A DNA stretch of 64,000 nucleotides from Gorsachius magnificus (GCA_034008185.1 CM067084.1:39197099-39261098), one strand, 5' to 3'. Shown: positions 10,608-20,142, counted from the stretch's first letter. The notes: generated by a model from the sequence alone, not told the origin. Program-made: numbers and translations.

Positions 10608-12596
10608 ATGTTGTTTTATTTGCTCTCAGAGTTGCTGTCCTTGTTCACAGCGTTCTTTTATGTAGCACCTTACCTTCTGTGTGCACTCCCTGTGCTGCTG
10701 GCTATCACTTTTCGCAAGTGGATTAAAGCTACTGTTCTGCTGTACTGTGTAATACTGGCTTATGCTATGATAAAAATATTGGTCATCAGATTAAGCTTGT
10801 ATTTGTACTCAGTATTGCTGTCACCTCTGTATTTTGGGAACCATCTATTGGGAATTATGAATAATTATACATTTTACTTTTTATCCTCGGAGAGCCAGCC
10901 TGTGGGGGAGTCACCTTACTCCATCTTCCCCTTCTTCTCTGAGCTAATTAAAACAGTTCTTGAGAATGTTGAATATCCTTGGGATGTTCCAACTAGCATG
11001 GCCCTATTGCTAGGTCTCCTGAATATAGTTCAGCTTTTACTCAGGGTTAGACTCCTACGTAAATTATATACTATCCAAAGATCGACTCCTGCAGCAGGCC
11101 CTGCAGCTACTCCAACCTCAGTGACACCAACTGTAGCTACTCCAACTGCAGACACAGGCACTGCTGCTACTCCAACCCCTGCGACACCCACTGTAGCTAC
11201 CCGAACTGTGGACGTAGGCACCGCTGCTACTCCAACACCTGCAACACCCACTGTAGCTACCCGAACTGTGGACGTAGGCACCGCTGCTACTCCAACACCT
11301 GCAACACCCACTGTAGCTACCCGAACTGTGGATGTAGGCACTGCAGCTACTCCAACCCCAGTGACACCCACTGTAGCTCCTCCAGCCGTAGGCACAGGCA
11401 CCGCTGCTACTCCAACCGCTGAGACAGGCACCGCTGCTACTCAAACCCCAGCAACAGGCATTGCAGCTGAGACAGGGAGTGAACCTGTGCCGGTATCAGT
11501 TGCCCCTATACAGAAGAAGAAATCTTGGAAGCGAAAGTCAACTCGTTTAGAAAGGGAGGATGAAAGACCAGGGCCATCACAAAAGGAGGAGGAAGAGGAA
11601 GAGCTCATAAATGAGACAGAAACGACACGGTCTCTATCCTTGGGTGAGCTGCGAGATATCCAAAAATATTTCAGCCGTCGTGCAGGAGAGCATCTTGTCA
11701 CCTGGTTGCTCCAATGCTGGGATAATGGGGCCAGTAGCCTGGAACTGGAGGGTAAAGAAGCCAAGCAACTAGGATCCCTTTCTAGGGAAGGGGGCATTGA
11801 CAAAGCGATTGGAAAAGGGACACAAGTCCTCAGCCTCTGGAGGCGACTACTGTCAGCCATGAAGGAAAGATATCCCTTCAAGGAAGATGTCATACATCGC
11901 CCAGGCAAATGGACCACTGTGGAGAAAGGCATCCAGTACCTGAGGGAATTGGCTGTCCTGGAAGTGATTTATAGTGACCTAGACAATGACCAGTTGCCTA
12001 AAGATCCAGATAGTGTCCAGTGCACACGACCGATGTGGCGGAAGTTGTTACGGAGTGCACCAACATCATATGCCAACACATGGGCAATAATGAGCTGGGA
12101 AGATGGACGGGGACCAACACTGGATGAAATGGCTAGCCAGCTCCAGGAATACGAAGAAAGTATCTCTTCTTCCCTCATCTCTGCTGTGGAGAAACTGTCC
12201 CAAAAGGTTGAACGACTCGAAAAGCATATACCCTACACCTCTCCTGTACAGACCAGTATCTCAGCCATCAGAAGTAAGCGCCCTTCTGCTCAAGGAAAAG
12301 AATATCGAGGGTACACACCACGGGGCACTCTGTGGTTTTACCTGCGTGACCATGGAGAGGACATGAGGAAATGGGACGGAAAACCTACCTCGGCCCTAGA
12401 GGCACGAGTACGCGAGTTGCAAAGAAAACCAAACACAAAAGGGGGCTCTTCCAAGAAACTTGTTGCTCCAATTTCCAGAGACAGGGTAGATCGTCATTTT
12501 TTCAGACAGAATCGAAGAGCTAATCTTAATTCTGATTGTGATGAAGGAACTTCTGACTCATATACACAAACGATGAGCAACAGTGACCAGGATTAG
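10608..12596 (+). CDS. gag: Gag polyprotein of ERV-L-like element, with membrane-spanning N-terminus
   Basis: 662 codons from the first ATG after the leader, ending in TAG (12594-12596). Residues 1-80 are strongly hydrophobic in about three segments (roughly 3-33, 39-57, 62-80), and a fourth lies at about 127-146. Residues about 165-284 are an Ala/Thr/Pro/Val-rich 20-residue tandem repeat, followed by a basic KKKSWKRKSTR patch and an acidic EEEEEE run. From about residue 345 the sequence is capsid-like, with an ERV-L style WLLQCWDNGASS segment. A heptad-like helix (about 520-545, LSQKVERLEKH) may be a coiled coil. I see no CCHC zinc knuckle. Gag would form the particle core. The hydrophobic head suggests assembly at membranes. 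The frame has no internal stop. The open frames on the opposite strand through the repeat are artefacts of its composition. Confidence 0.9.
   Translation: MLFYLLSELLSLFTAFFYVAPYLLCALPVLLAITFRKWIKATVLLYCVILAYAMIKILVIRLSLYLYSVLLSPLYFGNHLLGIMNNYTFYFLSSESQPVGESPYSIFPFFSELIKTVLENVEYPWDVPTSMALLLGLLNIVQLLLRVRLLRKLYTIQRSTPAAGPAATPTSVTPTVATPTADTGTAATPTPATPTVATRTVDVGTAATPTPATPTVATRTVDVGTAATPTPATPTVATRTVDVGTAATPTPVTPTVAPPAVGTGTAATPTAETGTAATQTPATGIAAETGSEPVPVSVAPIQKKKSWKRKSTRLEREDERPGPSQKEEEEEELINETETTRSLSLGELRDIQKYFSRRAGEHLVTWLLQCWDNGASSLELEGKEAKQLGSLSREGGIDKAIGKGTQVLSLWRRLLSAMKERYPFKEDVIHRPGKWTTVEKGIQYLRELAVLEVIYSDLDNDQLPKDPDSVQCTRPMWRKLLRSAPTSYANTWAIMSWEDGRGPTLDEMASQLQEYEESISSSLISAVEKLSQKVERLEKHIPYTSPVQTSISAIRSKRPSAQGKEYRGYTPRGTLWFYLRDHGEDMRKWDGKPTSALEARVRELQRKPNTKGGSSKKLVAPISRDRVDRHFFRQNRRANLNSDCDEGTSDSYTQTMSNSDQD
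11101..11460 (+). repeat. 60-bp in-frame tandem repeat inside gag
   Basis: Near-identical 60-bp units start at 11101, 11161, 11221, 11281 and 11341, then two half-units of 30 bp follow (11401, 11431). Units at 11221 and 11281 differ by a single base. Each encodes 20 residues around TAATPTPATPTVATRTVDVG. The unit length is a multiple of three, so copy number can vary without breaking Gag. Confidence 0.95.
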
Positions 12597-12624
12597 AGGG
12601 GCCCTGCCTCCAGCCAGGTGGAGG
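12594..12624 (+). promoter_or_regulatory. gag-pol UAG junction with downstream hairpin
   Basis: Gag ends at TAG (12594-12596) and pol continues in exactly the same frame with no further stop. Ten bases after the stop, CCTCC (12607-12611) can pair with GGAGG (12620-12624) across an 8-base loop. No ATG lies near the start of pol. The layout matches gammaretrovirus-type stop readthrough rather than frameshifting. Function is inferred and the hairpin is short. Confidence 0.6.
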
Positions 12625-15600
12625 AAAGGGACAACAGGGTTTACTGGACTGTGTGGATTCGATGGCCTGGCACGTCAGACCCACAGAAGTATAGAGCTCT
12701 AGTAGACACCAGTGCACAGTGTATTCTAATGCCATCAAGCCATATAGGGGCAGAATCCATTTGTATTTCTGGAGTGACAGGGGGATCTCAAGAGCTGACT
12801 GTATTGGAGGCCGAAGTGAGCCTAACCGGGAATGAGTGGCAAAAGCACCCCATTGTGACTGGCCCAGATGCTCCGTGCATCCTGGGCATAGACTACCTCA
12901 GGAGAGGGTATTTCAAGGACCCAAAAGGGTACCGGTGGGCTTTTGGTATAGCTGCCTTGGAGGCAGAAGAAATTAAGCAGCTGTCTACCTTGCCTGGTCT
13001 CTCAAAGGACCCTTCGGTTGTGGGATTGCTGAGTGTTGAAGACCAACAAGTGCTGATTGCCACCACAACAGTGCACAGGCGGCAATATTGCACCAACCGA
13101 GACTCCCTGATTCCCATCCATAAGCTGATTCGTCGACTGGAGAGCCAAGGAGTGATCAGCAAGACTCGCTCACCCTTTAACAGCCCCATATGGCCAGTGA
13201 GAAAGTCTGATGGAGAGTGGAGACTGACAGTAGACTATCGTGGCCTGAATGAAGTTACGCCACCGCTGAGTGCTGCCGTGCCGGACATGTTAGAACTTCA
13301 ATACAAACTGGAGTCAAAGGCAGCCAAGTGGTATGCCACAATTGATATTGCAAATGCTTTCTTTTCAATCCCTTTGGCAGCAGAGTGCAGGCCACAGTTT
13401 GCTTTCACTTGGAGGGGCATCCAGTACACCTGGAATCGACTGCCCCAGGGGTGGAAACACAGCCCTACCATTTGCCATGGACTGATCCCGACTGCACTGG
13501 AACAGGGTAAGGCTCCAGAACATCTGCAATACATTGATGACATCATTGTGTGGGGCAATACAGCAGAAGAAGTTTTTGAGAAAGGGAAGAAAATAGTCCA
13601 AATCCTTCTGAAGGCCGGTTTTGCCATAAAACAAAGTAAGGTCAAAGGACCTGCACAGGAGATCCAGTTTTTAGGAATCAAATGGCAAGATGGACGTCGT
13701 CAGAGTCCAATGGATGTGATCAACAAAATAACAGCTATGTCTCCACCAACTAGCAAGAAGGAAACACAAGCTTTCTTGGGTGTTGTGGGTTTTTGGAGAA
13801 TGCATATTCCAAATTATAGCCAGATTGTAAGCCCTCTCTACCAAGTGACCCGGAAGAAGAATGATTTCAAATGGGGCCCTGAACAACGACAAGCCTTTGA
13901 ACAAATTAAATGGGAGATAGTGCATGCAGTAGCCCTTGGACCGGTCCGGGCAGGGCAAGATGTGAAAAACGTGCTCTACACCGCAGCTGGAGAGAACGGC
14001 CCTACCTGGAGCCTCTGGCAGAAAGCACCAGGGGAGACTCGAGGCCGACCCCTAGGCTTTTGGAGTCGGGGATACAGAGGATCTGAAGCCAACTATACTC
14101 CAACTGAAAAAGAGATATTAGCAGCATATGAAGGGGTTCGAGCTGCTTCAGAAGTGATTGGTACTGAAGCACAGCTCCTCCTGGCACCCCGACTGCCGGT
14201 GCTGGGCTGGATGTTCAAAGGGAAGGTCCCCTCTACACATCATGCAACTAATGCTACGTGGAGTAAGTGGGTCGCACTGATTACACAGTGGGCTCGAATA
14301 GGAAACCTCAGTCGCCCAGGAATCTTGGAAGTGATCATGGACTGGCCAGAAGGCAAAGATTTTGGAGTATCACCAGAGGAGGAGGTGGTGCGTGCTGAAG
14401 AAGCCCCATTATATAATAAACTGCCAGAAAATGACAAGCAATATGCTCTGTTCACTGATGGATCCTGTCGTCTTGTGGGAAAGCATCGAAGGTGGAAGGC
14501 TGCTGTATGGAGTCCTACAAGACAAGTCGCAGAGACTGCTGAAGGAGAAGGTGAATCAAGTCAGTTTGCAGAGGTGAAAGCCATCCAGCTGGCTTTAGAT
14601 ATTGCTGAAACAGAAAAATGGCCAGTGCTCTATCTCTATACTGACTCATGGATGGTGGCAAATGCCCTGTGGGGGTGGTTGCAGCAATGGAAGCAGAACA
14701 ACTGGCAGCGCAGGGGCAAACCCATCTGGGCTGCCTCACTGTGGCAAGATATTGCTGCCCGGGTAGAGATCTTGGTTGTAAAGGTACGTCACATAGATGC
14801 TCATGTACCCAAGAGTCGGGCCTCTGAAGAACATCAAAACAACCAGCAGGCAGATCAGGCTGCTAAGATTGAAGTGGCTCAGGTGGATCTGGACTGGCAA
14901 CATAAGGGTGAATTGTTTCTAGCTCGGTGGGCCCATGACACCTCAGACCATCAAGGAAGAGATGCAACATATAGATGGGCTCGTGATCGAGGGGTGGACT
15001 TAACTATGGATGCTATTGCACAGGTTATCCATGAATGTGAAACGTGTGCTGCGATCAAACAAGCCAAGCGGTTAAAGCCTCTCTGGTATGGAAGATGGTG
15101 GCTGAAATACAAATACAGGGAGGCCTGGCAGATTGATTACATCACACTCCCACAAACCCGCCATGGCAAACGCTATGTGCTCACCATGGTGGAAGCGACC
15201 ACTGGATGGCTGGAAACATATCCCATGCCCCATGCCACTGCCCGGAACACTATCCTAGGCCTTGAAAAACAAGTCCTGTGGCGACATGGCACCCCAGAAA
15301 GAATTGAGTCAGACAACGGATCTCAATTCCGAAACAGCCTCATAGACAAATGGGCCAAAGAGCATGGCATTGAGTGGGTCTATCACATCCCCTATCATGC
15401 ACCAGCCTCTGGGAAAATTGAACGATACAATGGACTGTTAAAGACTACACTGAAAGCAATGGGTGGAGGAACATTCAAACATCGGGATACACATTTAGCA
15501 AAGGCTACCTGGTTAGTCAACACTAGAGGATCTGCCAACCAAGCTGGCCCTGCCCAATCAAGCCTCTTACGTACTGTAGAAGGGAATAAAGTCCCGGTAG

Positions 15601-15782
15601 TGCATGTAAAAAATATGCTGGGGAAGACAGTCTGGATTACTCCTGCCTCAGGTAAAGGCAAACCCATCCGTGGGCTTGCTTTTGCTCAAGGACCTGGCTC
15701 CACTTGGTGGGTGATGCGGAAGGACGGGGAAGTCCGATGTGTACCCCAAAGGGATTTGATTTTGGGTGAAAATAGCCAATGA
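12597..15782 (+). CDS. pol: Pol polyprotein (protease, RT, RNase H, integrase)
   Basis: The frame is open from the codon after the gag TAG to TGA at 15780-15782. Counting from the GTG at 12618, the protease active site is ALVDTSAQ (D30), with Ser where Gly is usual. The flap-to-end region CILGIDYL follows. Reverse transcriptase has YIDD at 305-308 (13530-13541). RNase H has FTDGS at 612-616 and LYTDS, then a His-containing HIDAH segment. Integrase has an HHCC zinc region from H773 to CETC. Its catalytic triad is D840 (WQIDY), D899 (ESDNGS) and E935 (GKIERYN), the canonical D,D(35)E spacing. Pol copies the RNA genome and inserts the cDNA. It is probably made only as Gag-Pol by readthrough. No dUTPase follows integrase. 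Every catalytic motif except the protease Gly is present, and no frameshift is seen. Confidence 0.92.
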   Translation, partial: RGPASSQVEERDNRVYWTVWIRWPGTSDPQKYRALVDTSAQCILMPSSHIGAESICISGVTGGSQELTVLEAEVSLTGNEWQKHPIVTGPDAPCILGIDYLRRGYFKDPKGYRWAFGIAALEAEEIKQLSTLPGLSKDPSVVGLLSVEDQQVLIATTTVHRRQYCTNRDSLIPIHKLIRRLESQGVISKTRSPFNSPIWPVRKSDGEWRLTVDYRGLNEVTPPLSAAVPDMLELQYKLESKAAKWYATIDIANAFFSIPLAAECRPQFAFTWRGIQYTWNRLPQGWKHSPTICHGLIPTALEQGKAPEHLQYIDDIIVWGNTAEEVFEKGKKIVQILLKAGFAIKQSKVKGPAQEIQFLGIKWQDGRRQSPMDVINKITAMSPPTSKKETQAFLGVVGFWRMHIPNYSQIVSPLYQVTRKKNDFKWGPEQRQAFEQIKWEIVHAVALGPVRAGQDVKNVLYTAAGENGPTWSLWQKAPGETRGRPLGFWSRGYRGSEANYTPTEKEILAAYEGVRAASEVIGTEAQLLLAPRLPVLGWMFKGKVPSTHHATNATWSKWVALITQWARIGNLSRPGILEVIMDWPEGKDFGVSPEEEVVRAEEAPLYNKLPENDKQYALFTDGSCRLVGKHRRWKAAVWSPTRQVAETAEGEGESSQFAEVKAIQLALDIAETEKWPVLYLYTDSWMVANALWGWLQQWKQNNWQRRGKPIWAASLWQDIAARVEILVVKVRHIDAHVPKSRASEEHQNNQQADQAAKIEVAQVDLDWQHKGELFLARWAHDTSDHQGRDATYRWARDRGVDLTMDAIAQVIHECETCAAIKQAKRLKPLWYGRWWLKYKYREAWQIDYITLPQTRHGKRYVLTMVEATTGWLETYPMPHATARNTILGLEKQVLWRHGTPERIESDNGSQFRNSLIDKWAKEHGIEWVYHIPYHAPASGKIERYNGLLKTTLKAMGGGTFKHRDTHLAKATWLVNTRGSANQAGPAQSSLLRTVEGNKVPVVHVKNMLGKTVWITPASGKGKPIRGLAFAQGPGSTWWVMRKDGEVRCVPQRDLILGENSQ

Positions 15783-16163
15783 ACTGAATTGTATAATGTT
15801 AATTGCTGTATAATACAGTATGTCATCATTTTTACTATTGCTGTATATTCTATCAATGGTATAGCAGTAAGGATCAGCCAGATTAAGAAGAATGAATTTT
15901 GTAGAAACTGATGAAGTGCAGCGAATGGAACCAGAACTGACTTAAGCATGCAACAACCCAACACCAGACCCCATCTCTCCTGCCCTGAAAGACTGTTACG
16001 ACAGATGGAGCCCAAAACCGTGGACTAAATGAACCCAATGGACATTTCAGATGGATGGTCCATAGACTAAGGGAATGCTATCTGTGTATATATATATCAA
16101 AATGGTGGTGATTAATTGGAATGTATTGTAAGGGTAGGACCTAAGCATGACGTAAATGGTATA
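15783..16163 (+). other. post-pol tail without env
   Basis: Only about 380 bases separate the pol stop from the polypurine stretch. No frame encodes a signal peptide, surface or transmembrane envelope segment, and the sequence is AT-rich and non-coding in appearance. Whether env was lost or never present in this lineage cannot be told from this copy. Confidence 0.8.
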
Positions 16164-16178
16164 GAATAAGGGGTGGAA
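16164..16178 (+). promoter_or_regulatory. polypurine tract before the 3' LTR
   Basis: The purine-rich stretch AATAAGGGGTGGAA directly abuts the 3' LTR, with one T in each half. Position and composition fit the plus-strand primer of reverse transcription. Confidence 0.65.
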
Positions 16179-16773
16179 TGTCCTGGTTTCGGCTGGGATA
16201 GAGTTAATTTTCTTCACAGAAGCTAGCATAGTGCTGTGCTTTGGATTTAGTACTAGAAGAATGTTGATAACACGCTGATGTTTTTAGTTGTTGCCAAGCA
16301 GTGCTCAGACTGCTCAAGGACTTTTTGAGCTTCTCCTGCTCGGCCAGGTGCATAACAAGCTGGGAGTACAGCACAGCTAGGACCCAAACTGCCCAAAGAG
16401 CTATTCCATACCATATAACGTCATGCTCGGGGGGGGTTAGTCGGTCAGTCGGTCGGTCGCGGGCAGAGTGGTCGCAGCTCGGGCTGTGTGATCGCGGCCC
16501 GGGGGGAGTGATCGCTGCTCGGGACGGGCTGGGCATCAGTCAGCGGGTGGTGAGCAATTGCATTGTGCATCACTTGTTTTATATATTCTGTATATTTTCT
16601 TACCATTATTATTATTATTATTATTCTCTCTTATTAAACTGTCTCTATCTCAACCCACGGGTCTTACTTTTTTTTTCTTTTCTCTGATTCTCTCCCCCAT
16701 CCCACTGAGGGAGGGGGGGGAGTGAGCGAGCGGCTGCGTGGTGCTTAGTTGCCAGCCGGGTTAAACCACGACA
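16179..16773 (+). repeat. 3' LTR of the ERV-L provirus
   Basis: 595 bp, colinear with the 5' LTR. Visible differences are one A missing at GATAACACG, GGCCAGG for GGTCGGG, GCCC for GTCC, ACGTCA for ACATCA, an extra TCGG-type unit, CTCGGG for CTTGGG, and one fewer ATT unit. ATTAAA is at 16633-16638. Confidence 0.95.
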
Positions 16774-18499
16774 ACGTGTTATTTGCTTTTCAAGTATTTC
16801 TTTTGCTGGTGGTGGGTATCTAAAAAGCAGTATTATGTCAAGGATGTAGCTTTTGGTGTTTTGATGACAGATGGCCCCACTACCTAAATGTTGGTATGTA
16901 TTTATTTAGCTGAATTGGCTGTAGATAACAGTTACACTGAATAGCCCCCTCTTTCTTCAGAAGGTGGTTAAGGCTCATGGAATCAGTGACAAAACTTCTC
17001 CAGTTCTTACTGTTTCTCTTCACAGAACTTATTCCTTTTCTTCATAGTATTACTAACTAGGAGGGTGACAAACTAGAATTCTGCCCTTGATCCTCTAGCT
17101 TATTCTGGTGTGCATAGCCTTGAAATTGTAGTTTCACAGATTAGGGTGACTATATTTTCTCATTAGTAATACTCCTCCACAGCTCACATTCATTTTTACA
17201 TGTCTGGGGACCTTTGAGAGATTGTCTGTGATAAGCCAGCCATTACAACACCATCTGTGGCCCATTGTGGTTCTGCTTACCTCACCTCCACCAAGAGGGT
17301 CAGCGGTTAACAGTTGTCTCCAGCATAACTGGTTGCTATGACAAGATGGCCTTGCAGCTAAATCCTACCAAAGTCCTTCCCAAAGGATCCTAATATACTT
17401 CATCTACCATTACTGTCCTTCATTTTTCAGCATTCCAAACATCTTTTCATTTGTTTGTATACCACAAGCTGAAAAAAATAGCTTTCTGTGTTAAAGACCA
17501 CCACTGCTGGACTGTAACTCTTGTTATGTCCAGTTATTCCTGAACACATGAGCACGGATTATTCTGAAATGCCAGTTCTACTTCTGTTCTGCCCTTCAGG
17601 GAAGCTCCAAAGCTTAGGCTTAACCTAAGATTTTAAGAGGCCTCTGAACCACCATTTCAAGGTGCTAACACACTCAGGAAGACATTGCAGCATCATTCAA
17701 CTTGCAGTACACTGAAGCTGGCCTAAAGCTGTGTGGTTTAATATTTTTCATCTCCTTAAAATATTCCAATAATGATACTCACATATGATGTGTTTCAGAC
17801 TGATGTTAGAAATGCTTTTTTTCATGTGTCACTGATAAGTATTTCTTCGACTCCTCAAGCATATATGAAAAAATTTTGAAATACTTGATTTGAGAAATTC
17901 AGATTTTATATCCATTCCTATGATGGCAAGCTTCCGTCCCACTTTTGTATTGACCAACACACTCATGTGTCTCATATTAATCAGTGTTCTCCAACACATA
18001 TCAGTTGTGAGTAGTAGCAATAAAAGCATCCAGAGCATTTCAGGCACCTCTCCAGTCACACAAAATATGGAAGAGACAGAATGCAGAACTATGTGTATTC
18101 TAGTCTGGGTAACTTAAAGTCCAGACAACTGTAAAGACAATCCATTCTCACAATTATTTTTTTTCTTCTTACCAGCCAGCCACTATCAAACAAGATGCTT
18201 AGACTGAAAAAGATAACCTAAAATCTAAAATATCCAATCAGTCACACATAGAACAGTTCATGACACAGCCACAAATTCCTACCCTACTTGAAAAATAGTT
18301 TTGGAGAAAGCATTTCACATATTGGCATGGACGATGATTGCAGGGCTGCTTTATGTAGTAGCTTTTCCTATAATTTTGAGTATCTCAAGCACTTAGAAAC
18401 CACGTTGCAAGAGCTGTTTAGAAAGCTGTTCAGCACATGCTGCTAAAATTTACCAATGCCTAAATTTTACCACTATATTTTATTTTGATTGACAATGTA
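16774..18499. other. intergenic, nothing recognised
   Basis: Begins with the target-duplication copy ACGTG (16774-16778). No gene or repeat family could be assigned in the remainder. Confidence 0.45.
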
Positions 18500-18565
18500 A
18501 CTGCGATAGAACCTCATTCAGAATAAGAGCTCATGGCAAGGTCAAAATTCCTGATTAGATTAGTA
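18500..18565 (+). repeat. left arm of a 66-bp inverted repeat
   Basis: The reverse complement of these 66 bases matches 20699-20764 at 61 positions with no gap. The core AGAACCTCATTCAGAATAAG is identical in both. The spacer contains the CR1. It may be a terminal repeat of a non-autonomous DNA element or two inverted copies of an unnamed repeat. Confidence 0.85.
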
Positions 18566-18998
18566 ATTTTGATAAAAATCAAAATAGCTCCTCTATAGAA
18601 TGAAGAAACAACAATATCAATAGAAAATACTTCTCTACTGATAAAATTGCAGCCGTGGTAGAAGGCTAACAATGTTCTTTAGTATGATGTTCTGGAGTAA
18701 ACAGGTCTAAGTGACAGCAGCTGAGAAAGGGTTAAAGGATAGAATAAGATCTCTCCAGCTAAAAGCATGTTTGCCCTGCGCTGTAGAATACCACACAGAA
18801 GTATCCAACCCAGGTCTGATCAAGCAAGCTCTTGAACTACAAGTAATGAGGTCACGTTAGCGTGGTTGAGCGGCAAGGTTTATTAGCTTGAAAGCAGAGC
18901 CTATATAGAATCATAGAATCATAGAATGTTTTAGGTTGGAAGGGACCCCTAGAGGTCATCTAGTCCAACCCCCCTGCAGTGAGCAGGGACACCACTAA

Positions 18999-19298
18999 CT
19001 AGATCAGGTTGCTCAGAGCCCCATCCAACCTGGCCTTGAATGCTTCCAGGGATGGGGCCTCCACTACCTCTCTGGGCAACCTGTTCCAGTGTTTCACCAC
19101 CCTCATTGTAAAGAATTTCTTCCTTATATCTACTCTGAGCCTATCCTGTTTTAGTTTAAAACCATTACCCCTTGTCCTGACACAGCTGGCCCTACTAAAA
19201 AGATTTTCCCCATCTTTCCTATAGGCCCCCTTTAGGTATTGAAAGGCTGTAATCAGGTCTCCCTGCAGCCTTCTTTTCTCCAGGCTGCACAACCCCAA
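18999..19298 (-). pseudogene. CR1 ORF2 C-terminal fragment, shifted frame
   Basis: About 100 codons with the CR1 C-terminal wording HWNRLPREVVEAPSLEAFK and a terminal stop. It is in a different frame from the RT segment, showing at least one indel between 19298 and 19417. Confidence 0.85.
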
Positions 19299-19416
19299 CT
19301 CCCTCAGCCTGTCCTCTTAATAGAGGTGCTCCAGCCCTCGGATCTTTTGGCCCACAGCTCCATGTCCTTCTTGTGCTGAGGGCTCCAGAGCTGGACGCAG
19401 TACTCTAGGTGAGGTC

Positions 19417-20142
19417 TCACAGAGCAGAGTAGAGGGGCAGAATCACCTCACTCGACCTGCTGGCCATGCTTCTCCTGATGCAGCCCAGAGTACGGTTGGC
19501 CTTCTGGGCTGCCAGTGCACATTGCTGGCTCATGTCCAGCTTTTCATCCACCAGCACGCCCAAGTCCCTCTCGGCAGGGCTGCTCTTGATCCTTTCTTCC
19601 CCCAGCCTGTATTGATATTGGGGGTTACCCCGACCCAGGTGCAGGACCTTGCACTTGGCCTTGTTGAACCTCATGAGGTTCGCACAGGCCCACCTCTCCA
19701 GCCTGTCCAGGTCTCTCTGGATGACATCCCGTCCTTCTGGTGTGTCAACCGCACCACTCACCTTGGTGTCATCTGCAAACTTGCTGAGGGTGCACTCAAT
19801 CTCACTGTCTAAGTCATTGATGAATATATTAAACAGCACCGATTCCAGTACAGACCCCTGGGGGACACCACTCGTTACCGGTCTCCATGCGGACATCGAG
19901 CCATTGACCACTACCCTCTGGATGCGGCCATCCAGCCAGTTCCTTATCCACCGAACAGTCCACCCATCAAATTCATAGCTCTCCAATTTAGAGAGAAGGA
20001 TGTTGTGGGCGACCATGTCAAAGGCTTTGCAGAATTCCAGATAGATGACGTCCATTGGTTTTCCTTTGTCCACTGTTGTTGTCACACCATCATAGAAATT
20101 CACTAGGTTTGTCAGGCAGGACTTGCCCTTGGTGAAGCCGTG
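19417..20142 (-). pseudogene. CR1 reverse transcriptase fragment
   Basis: About 240 codons of CR1-clade [10 protein letters not shown], a KAFDMV motif (Asp of motif A), SGVPQGSVL (motif B) and FADD (motif C). It ends early at LPLYSAL followed by a stop, where related elements continue. It is missing the N-terminal RT, the endonuclease and ORF1. Dead copy. Confidence 0.88.

Larger units (their letters stand above)
9895..16773 (+). mobile_element. ERV-L-like endogenous retrovirus, near intact, env-less
   Basis: A complete 6,879-bp provirus. Two 595-bp LTRs (9895-10489 and 16179-16773) begin TGTCCTGG and end CGACA. The 5-bp sequence ACGTG occurs at 9890-9894 and again at 16774-16778, a clean target-site duplication. 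In order it has a 5' LTR, Lys-type primer binding site, gag (10608-12596), pol (to 15782), a 396-bp non-coding tail with a polypurine stretch, and a 3' LTR. No env or dUTPase is seen. Capsid-region wording in Gag (WLLQCWDNGASS) and the integrase and RT features place it with class III (ERV-L/spuma-like) elements. By eye the LTRs differ by about seven substitutions plus short repeat-unit indels, roughly 1%, so insertion was geologically recent. Confidence 0.95.
18905..20142 (-). mobile_element. CR1 LINE, 5'-truncated, 3' end intact
   Basis: On the - strand the element ends with the ATTCTATG-type octamer repeats that mark CR1 3' termini (plus-strand AGAATCATAGAATCATAGAAT at 18907-18927). The last third of a reverse transcriptase is still readable, including the FADD catalytic motif at 19768-19779. 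The 5' end is cut near 20142 inside the RT, within a [11 protein letters not shown] segment, as is usual for CR1 insertions. At least one frameshift separates the RT frame (19417-20142) from the C-terminal frame (18999-19298), so no working protein can be made. CR1 normally makes no clear target duplication, and none is seen. Confidence 0.93.

Noticed and set aside
11030..11932. - strand open frames of 108-163 codons across gag
   Set aside because: They mirror the gag tandem repeat and coding composition. No independent signature or start context.
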